Assembly (NCBI RefSeq): GCF_949987535.1 | Contig: NC_080078.1 | Location: 47,208,207 to 47,272,206 of the forward strand | Reading direction: 5' to 3' | DNA: 64,000 bases | Source of the DNA: Balaenoptera acutorostrata | Taxonomy: Eukaryota > Chordata > Mammalia > Artiodactyla > Balaenopteridae | Shown here: positions 58,591 through 64,000 of the stretch, piece after piece | Position numbering within the stretch: the stretch's first letter is position 1 | How the letters are laid out: each line of letters starts with the position of its first letter | The notes under the pieces: model-generated | Seen by the model: the letters and a program-made list of their open reading frames with translations, nothing else | Told to the model about the DNA's origin: nothing | Database searches by the model: none | Position numbers and translations under genes: made by a program

Positions 58591-61429
58591 GGTATACTTC
58601 AATTCAGTTGGTGTATAACCATTTTCATCTAAATTGTAATATCCAACATGATATAAACATTTTTTAGGCACAGAGCAAATAACAATGTTTGGAGTGGCTA
58701 AATTAATTGCACTTCCTGGTAAAATGTCATTTGAACAAGAGGTGAGAGGGGTGGGTGGAGGGAAGGGGAGTGATTCAACTAATGAGCCATGATTCAATGA
58801 GTGCTGGAATTTTCAGGTTGCTGGAATAGGTTTAGGAAATTGTTATATATCTTTCTCAGAGAGAGTAAGAGAGAAATAGCAACTGATGTACATCCTTTCA
58901 GATGTGTTTTTTTTTTTTTTTTTTTTTTCTGCCAAAGAGAAGCTAATCATCAGGAAAATTTCAAATTGAGTGCCTCTGAGGAAAGACCAAACAGATGCTG
59001 TGTTCATGGTCTGGATTCTATGTGACTTTGGACAAGTCACTGACACCCTCGGGTTGGTGCTGGGAACTTCTTTGCTATAATTTGGACCTCAGAAAATCTC
59101 CATTTTTTAAAATTAACTCTAGTTAATAAATAGAATCTCTAGTCCTAAATATATAGGGGAAAAATGTGTTTTTTTGAGTTAGTACTAGAGATGAAAAGGT
59201 TTTACACCTGGCTTTAAAAAGTTATGAAACCCCACATTTTAATTATGCTTTATTTATAGTCAGTTGTCTGGGAGAGGTGAAATGGAAAATTTAGAGAAAA
59301 TGATGCTATACAATCCTATAGTCTGAACAGTGATCACTTTTCCTAGGAATTAAAACCTTCCACTACCTACCCATAAGACCCCAGCCCCTATTTTTGTGAA
59401 AGCCACAGTCATAGCTGTGAATGCCACTGCCCACGGTTATAAAAAGCAAAGGTAAACTTGATGAGAAAAGAGGTGACATTATTATTCTTGCTTGGTTCAA
59501 TTTGAACGTCTTCAGCATTACAGAGGAGACATGAGAGAATACAGACTCAAACTTAGGATGGATAACATCAAGAACATTCTATCACATAGCTTGGCTGTCT
59601 TTTACAAAGAATAAGCATTTCAAAATATGATTTTCTCTTGGCTATACTGGCAGGGCAGGGAGAGAAAGTTGGCTTTTTGTTTGTTATCTTTCACTATTAT
59701 GCCACTTCGTACTGTCAGCATTTTCCTCTTAGGATCTTCCTGCCATCTTTAAATTGCTATAGTCCAAGAAAACATTTGTTAGAATTATATCTAAAATAAG
59801 AGTGATTAGGTCCTGATTGACGGCCTGAGAAGATTTCCTATGGGTAAAGCTTATGAAATTTTTTATAGGGACCGGGCATATATATGAAGAACATTTTTAA
59901 AGGTATCTTCAGTTTCATGGTTAAATGTTGAGTAGAGAAAGTTGCCCAGTAAGTGAATTCTAACGAGTGGAAAGGGCTAGATACCACACTACCCAGCTGA
60001 TGAATGACAGACCATAGACAAGCAGCAAGTACAGGCCGATGGACACTCTCATTTGGAGGCTACAATGGACCTCCACCAACTTCCAAACGGTCAGACATAG
60101 CATCCCTCTCCAGGGGTCCGATGGGCCAGGCTGTCCTCAGCAATCTCCTATGTCACTGTCCAATGCCTCTCCCTCAGCAGGATGAAGCTGTTCCCCATTC
60201 TCTACAGCTCGGATTGGTCAGGTCACTGGCGGGCCCTGAGGAAGCCCTGATCACAGCAGCCAAGCTCCGAGCTGCACAGAGCAGTTTGTTTATGGGTGGC
60301 AGTGACAGGCAAACCGCAGTGTCCCCTCCTTCAGTCTAATGGGGTGAGTTGAAAGATTCGGCTGTCAGACCAGTGTGAGGCCTCATTTTTCTTCCCTGCC
60401 GCATAGGGTGCCCCTTGCTGCTGCCAACATTTGATTGTGAGTAATTTGTCAGGGATGGCTGTACAATGGAAATGGAGAAATGGATTGCCAATTACAGCTG
60501 GTCTTCTCTGACTGCTTGGCAGACGAGGGCCTTTCTGCAGGGCTGACAGCCCTAGAGCACAGTGGATTTAGCCTGAGTGGGAAGGAACCCATTCTCAACT
60601 GAGTTTTAAAGATGAGGAAGGGGTCAAGGTGACTCATTTTTGTATTTACTTGCTGACGTTTGTCCTGGCCTTCTTGGCAAGCGCCATAGGAGGGAAAGCC
60701 AGTCTGAGGTTTGCTTTTTATTCTGTCGATTTAAAATGCTTTGTACTTCTGATTTCAGTCTTAACAGCACAAATGAAAGGTGTCAAAGAGTTCATTCCAT
60801 ACTTCACACTGAAAAAGCCCAAAGGGGAGTGTATCTCTGACTCTCTCTGAGATGTTTAAAACATGCTGATGGTGGGCAAATGGCAGGCATGCCATCATTT
60901 TTTCCTCTTATTTCCAAAAGACAATATGCAATTGCACATTGATAACTATCACAAAATAACTTGTTACTTACACCCTCGTGGAAGAGATGAGCTTTTGCAA
61001 TTTTAAAATTGTCCCAAAGGAAGAGGTCAATAAATGAGGAAATGTCTTTAGCTGTCAAGCCCTATGTGTCTCATAATCAGATTTGCTTTCAGATGGTGAA
61101 TGAAATGGACACAATCACATTTTGCACTTGTAGAAAATCACTGCCAAACTGACATCGACACATAATTCTAAGAAATCTCATTGTACCTCAGAAATACCTG
61201 AGCTACAACTTGTGAAGGGCTGCACTATTAATTTATTCTCAAATTACATGACTTGCTCATTTGTGGGGGCAGGAGTAGGTAAAATAGGTCTTGCTTTAGT
61301 GGAAAAATCTCATTGTCATTATCTTGTAAAGAACAGGTGAAAAATGGACGCAATTATTCAATAACAAGAAGATTAACAAAGAACATCTTATCCTAAAATT
61401 TTCCTAGCAGCTATATTAAAATTGTTTGA
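58591..61429. other. Intron with no recognised element
   Basis: A T23 run at 58905-58928. The 60000-60700 part is more GC-rich and free of repeats I recognise; its 111-codon frame shows no protein features. No exon was found. Confidence 0.45.
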
Positions 61430-62085
61430 GATACAGATGCACACATATCACATTCTCTCATATCTGTACACAAGAGCACACACACACAAAATAGGTGATA
61501 TATTTTCTATTATATATAACATATACATGTATATATATAAACAGATATATACACACACATAGCGAAAATATATAATACCTATGAGGTATACTTATAAACA
61601 ATAAGTAATAATAGAAAAGTACAGCCTTGCAATTATAGATTCTAAAGAAATTTAAAAGCTACGGATTATTTGTGAAAGAAATGGGCAATAATTAATTAGA
61701 TGCTCGTTTAAAGTTATGTATATCCCCAAAATCCTTTTTTAAAGAAAAAATTCATATTTTTCTTTAAACCAGTACACATATATGGGTACAAACATGTAAT
61801 TATGCTTTAAAATATATACTACTTCTCATTCAGTACCTTAAGCATATAAGGGCTTTAGTATATGTATATGCATATAGATATATACATTTGTTTATACACA
61901 TATGTATATGTGTATGCATACATGTATGATATATAGTGCATATGCATATGCTATACAGTAAATATGCATGTATAAATAAATATACTGTATATAATATATA
62001 TGCATATGTATATGTGTATATATGCATGATATTTATGTATGTACACAAACATATATGTAAATAAATGGTTTAACATACATATGTT
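61430..62085. repeat. Long AT-rich (TATATG)n-type low-complexity region
   Basis: Repeated CATATG, TATATA and ATGTATATG steps, densest at 61850-62050 (for example TGCATATGCATATGCTATAC), with milder AT-rich sequence between. Confidence 0.85.
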
Positions 62086-62437
62086 TGTTGAAAATGTGAC
62101 CAGCTCACCAGAAGAAAATCTGGGAGAACTTCTAAAAATAATCTTGAAGTGGGAAGGCCTTCTTAAGTTGGAAATCATGAAGAAAAAAGACATAAATTTG
62201 GTTACATTTATAGGCTTATATATTCAGTGAATATATTTTTTGAAAATGCACAAGAAATTCAACAATGGTTGCCTCTCAAGAGTGATAGTGGCAGTTTCAG
62301 GTGGGAAGAGATTTTTTAAAACTTTATGACCTTTTATACTGCTTTATTGTTTTTTTGCCATATGCATACATTATTTTAATGATAAAAAGCACACCTTTAA
62401 AAAATGTCCCTCAATCTCTTATTCTCTTTGGTAACAT

Positions 62438-62481
62438 TAGTGCCATATCAGTGTTCATATCTGAACACTGATATGGCACTA
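62438..62481. repeat. Perfect 20-base inverted repeat with a 4-base loop
   Basis: Left arm TAGTGCCATATCAGTGTTCA (62438-62457), loop TATC, right arm TGAACACTGATATGGCACTA (62462-62481). Every base pairs. Confidence 0.98.
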
Positions 62482-62535
62482 GGTATTATTAGGTAATAAT
62501 ACCTAACACTGCACCTAACACTGCATAGGTATTAT
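62480..62535. repeat. Second hairpin and 12-base tandem duplication next to the first
   Basis: TAGGTATTATT (62480-62490) pairs fully with AATAATACCTA (62495-62505). ACCTAACACTGC is then duplicated head to tail (62501-62512, 62513-62524), and AGGTATTAT recurs at 62527-62535, able to pair with the same middle arm. Confidence 0.95.
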
Positions 62536-63217
62536 ATATATTTTTCACTAGTCCTTTAAAGTCTGGTGTGGTGATCATGGCCCTCTCGTCAGTTATTAGC
62601 CAAAGCAAAGTGGGGATCTGTGTGATTCATTTCAGTGTCATGGGTATTCATTCACTATGTTCCATACTAGACATTAAGCGGACAGGGCTGCCCGCTGGTA
62701 ACTCAGAGTCTAAACACTAGTGAATTGCTAGGTTTGGAAGTGGGGAGGAAAAAACGAATAAGTGCATCTAATGACTGGCTTGATAGACAAATCCTGAGGT
62801 ACAGCGATCTGTCACTAGGCACTTTTCTTATCCACTCTGAGTCATCCAACAGTCTTAGGGATGGTCCTCTAAGAGGAAAGATGACCATTGTCAGGAACAT
62901 TACCCTAGGATAACTGCAAGAAGGTCAACGTAAACACCAAATCCTGGCTCTTTATAATAAAAGAAAAAGACTTATTCGCATGTACTATAAGAAAAGACGA
63001 AAAAAATTCCTAGAATGAAATATAAAGACTCTAACTTATTATGTTGTCTGTGTTCAAAACCTGTTGTTTCCTGTTTGATTTTTTTGGAACATATAATTCA
63101 TATTCTCAAAGAGAAAATACTATACATTTTAATTCTGTTGTCTGGACAAGACCCAAAATGATTTGATTTATAACAAATATAGAGCATAGAGCATCTTTTT
63201 AATAGGAAAATGTGTAC
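62536..63217. other. Intron with no recognised element
   Basis: Nothing assignable. Confidence 0.45.
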
Positions 63218-63650
63218 ATTCATTTAACAGGAATTTACTCTTGAACATTCATCAGACTCTGTGCTGGGAGCTGGGGACTTAGGCATGAGCAAAACCAGAT
63301 ACTAACACTGATAAAATAAAACCCTAGTAAACGTAAGCTGCAGTGTTGTGCAAATGAGTGTTGTGAAAGAGAGACACATGGTGCTACGAGTGCTGTAATA
63401 AGAAGGTTTGATCCGATCAGGGAGGTCAGGGAAGGCATCCCTCCAGAGACCATGCTTGGGTGGTTAACTCGCTGAAGCCAGGGAGGTAGGAGTTCTCCAG
63501 ACCCAGGGCACAAACAGCGGAGCAGAGGCTGTCGGGAAGGACTGAAAGGCGGCCAATGGGGCTGGGCACAGAGATGCAGGCAAAGCCGGGCACCAAATGA
63601 GGCCAGGTGAGGGCTCCAAGACCATGTTGATAGTTTTGTCTTCATCCTAA
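63218..63650 (-). mobile_element. L2 LINE fragment
   Basis: CATTCATTTAACAGGAATTTA, TCTGTGCTGGGAGCTGGGGA, AGGGAGGTCAGGGAAGGCAT, 'ccagggcacaaacagcgg' and 'gttttgtcttcatcctaag' follow the L2 complement over about 430 bases. Confidence 0.75.
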
Positions 63651-63912
63651 GAAAATGTGCTTAGAGTTCTGGATTGGGTTCCCAGAAACACATCTCTACT
63701 ATGGGGATCTCTCCCACCTTCCACCTCCTAAGCAGTCGGAATGGTAACTCTGTACCTCTACATCACTAATGGTTAGTTCCAATCTTATAGCAGGGTATTC
63801 CAAGGAAAAGGGTTGGAGGTAGGGAAATAGGAACATAAGGGTTCTAGAGCTCAGAACTGGAGGAAGGATGAGGTCACGGCTTCTTATTAAAGAAAATCCT
63901 TGGGCTTTTTTC

Positions 63913-64000
63913 ATTTCTAGCTTTACTGAGATATAACTGACATGTAACACTTTGTAAGTTTAAGGTATACAATAGAGTGATTTTATATACATGTATATAT
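63913..64000 (-). mobile_element. Old L1 3' UTR, continuing past the window
   Basis: TTTCTAGCTTTACTGAGATA, TAACTGACATGTAACACTTT and TAAGTTTAAGGTATACAATA match the complement of the start of a L1M 3' UTR. It is cut by the window edge. Confidence 0.65.

Larger units (their letters stand above)
10741..64000 (-). other. MACROD2: MACROD2 intron segment upstream of the exon
   Basis: This is the intron 5' of the exon on the transcribed strand; it fills the rest of the window. The preceding exon should end with the SVAFPCISTGIYG segment. No such sequence was found, so the intron exceeds 53 kb, which is usual for this gene in mammals. It holds the repeats listed separately. Confidence 0.75.

Noticed and set aside
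60004..60339. 111-codon plus-strand frame
   Set aside because: No domain, no splice sites in a sensible place, and the strand is opposite to the host gene. Probably chance in a GC-richer patch.

Overview
This is mammalian nuclear DNA, most probably from a whale or dolphin. Four insertions of the tRNA-Glu-derived CHR-type SINE of even-toed ungulates and cetaceans (two on each strand, each flanked by a target-site duplication) and three 3' ends of a recent L1 family are present. No BovB or Bov-tA elements (ruminant), no PRE-1 (pig) and no Alu (primate) were seen. The species call is an inference from repeat content.

The only coding sequence I can support is one 74-base internal exon at 10667-10740 on the minus strand. 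It encodes part of the macro domain of MACROD2, a mono-ADP-ribosyl hydrolase. It has a clean acceptor and donor and an open frame, and its residues match my memory of mammalian MACROD2. I found no other MACROD2 exon, so 1-10666 and 10741-64000 are read as parts of the two introns flanking it. That fits the very large introns known for this gene.

Layout. 1-10 kb: mostly unassigned intron with a G-rich microsatellite at 4.6 kb, an L2 at 7.9-8.6 kb and MIR relics. 10.7 kb: the exon. 11-16 kb: old L1, L2 and microsatellites. 16.7 kb: a perfect 32-base hairpin. 16.8-20.5 kb: repeat-poor. 21.9-23 kb: an unresolved old repeat, a SINE and a MIR. 24.4-28.2 kb: a long ancient L1 that keeps its 5' UTR, an ORF1 relic and its 3' end, has lost most of ORF2, and carries a nested SINE. 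28.6-34.4 kb: L1 3' end, G-rich tracts, a MaLR LTR and a SINE. 36-46 kb: MIR and L2 fossils and a 52-base dispersed duplication. 46.5-48.3 kb: a 19-base triplet repeat, two recent L1 3' ends in opposite orientation and an ERV1-like LTR. 49-56 kb: old L1, microsatellites, a SINE and MER5A. 57-64 kb: recent L1, MIR, a 600-base AT-rich tract, a cluster of perfect small hairpins, L2 and L1.

No operon, CRISPR, prophage or novel protein system is present. The most unusual features are the two perfect short-loop inverted repeats (16.7 and 62.4 kb), which look like products of replication template switching, and the rearranged L1 structures. All repeat family names come from recognition by eye, not from a database search.
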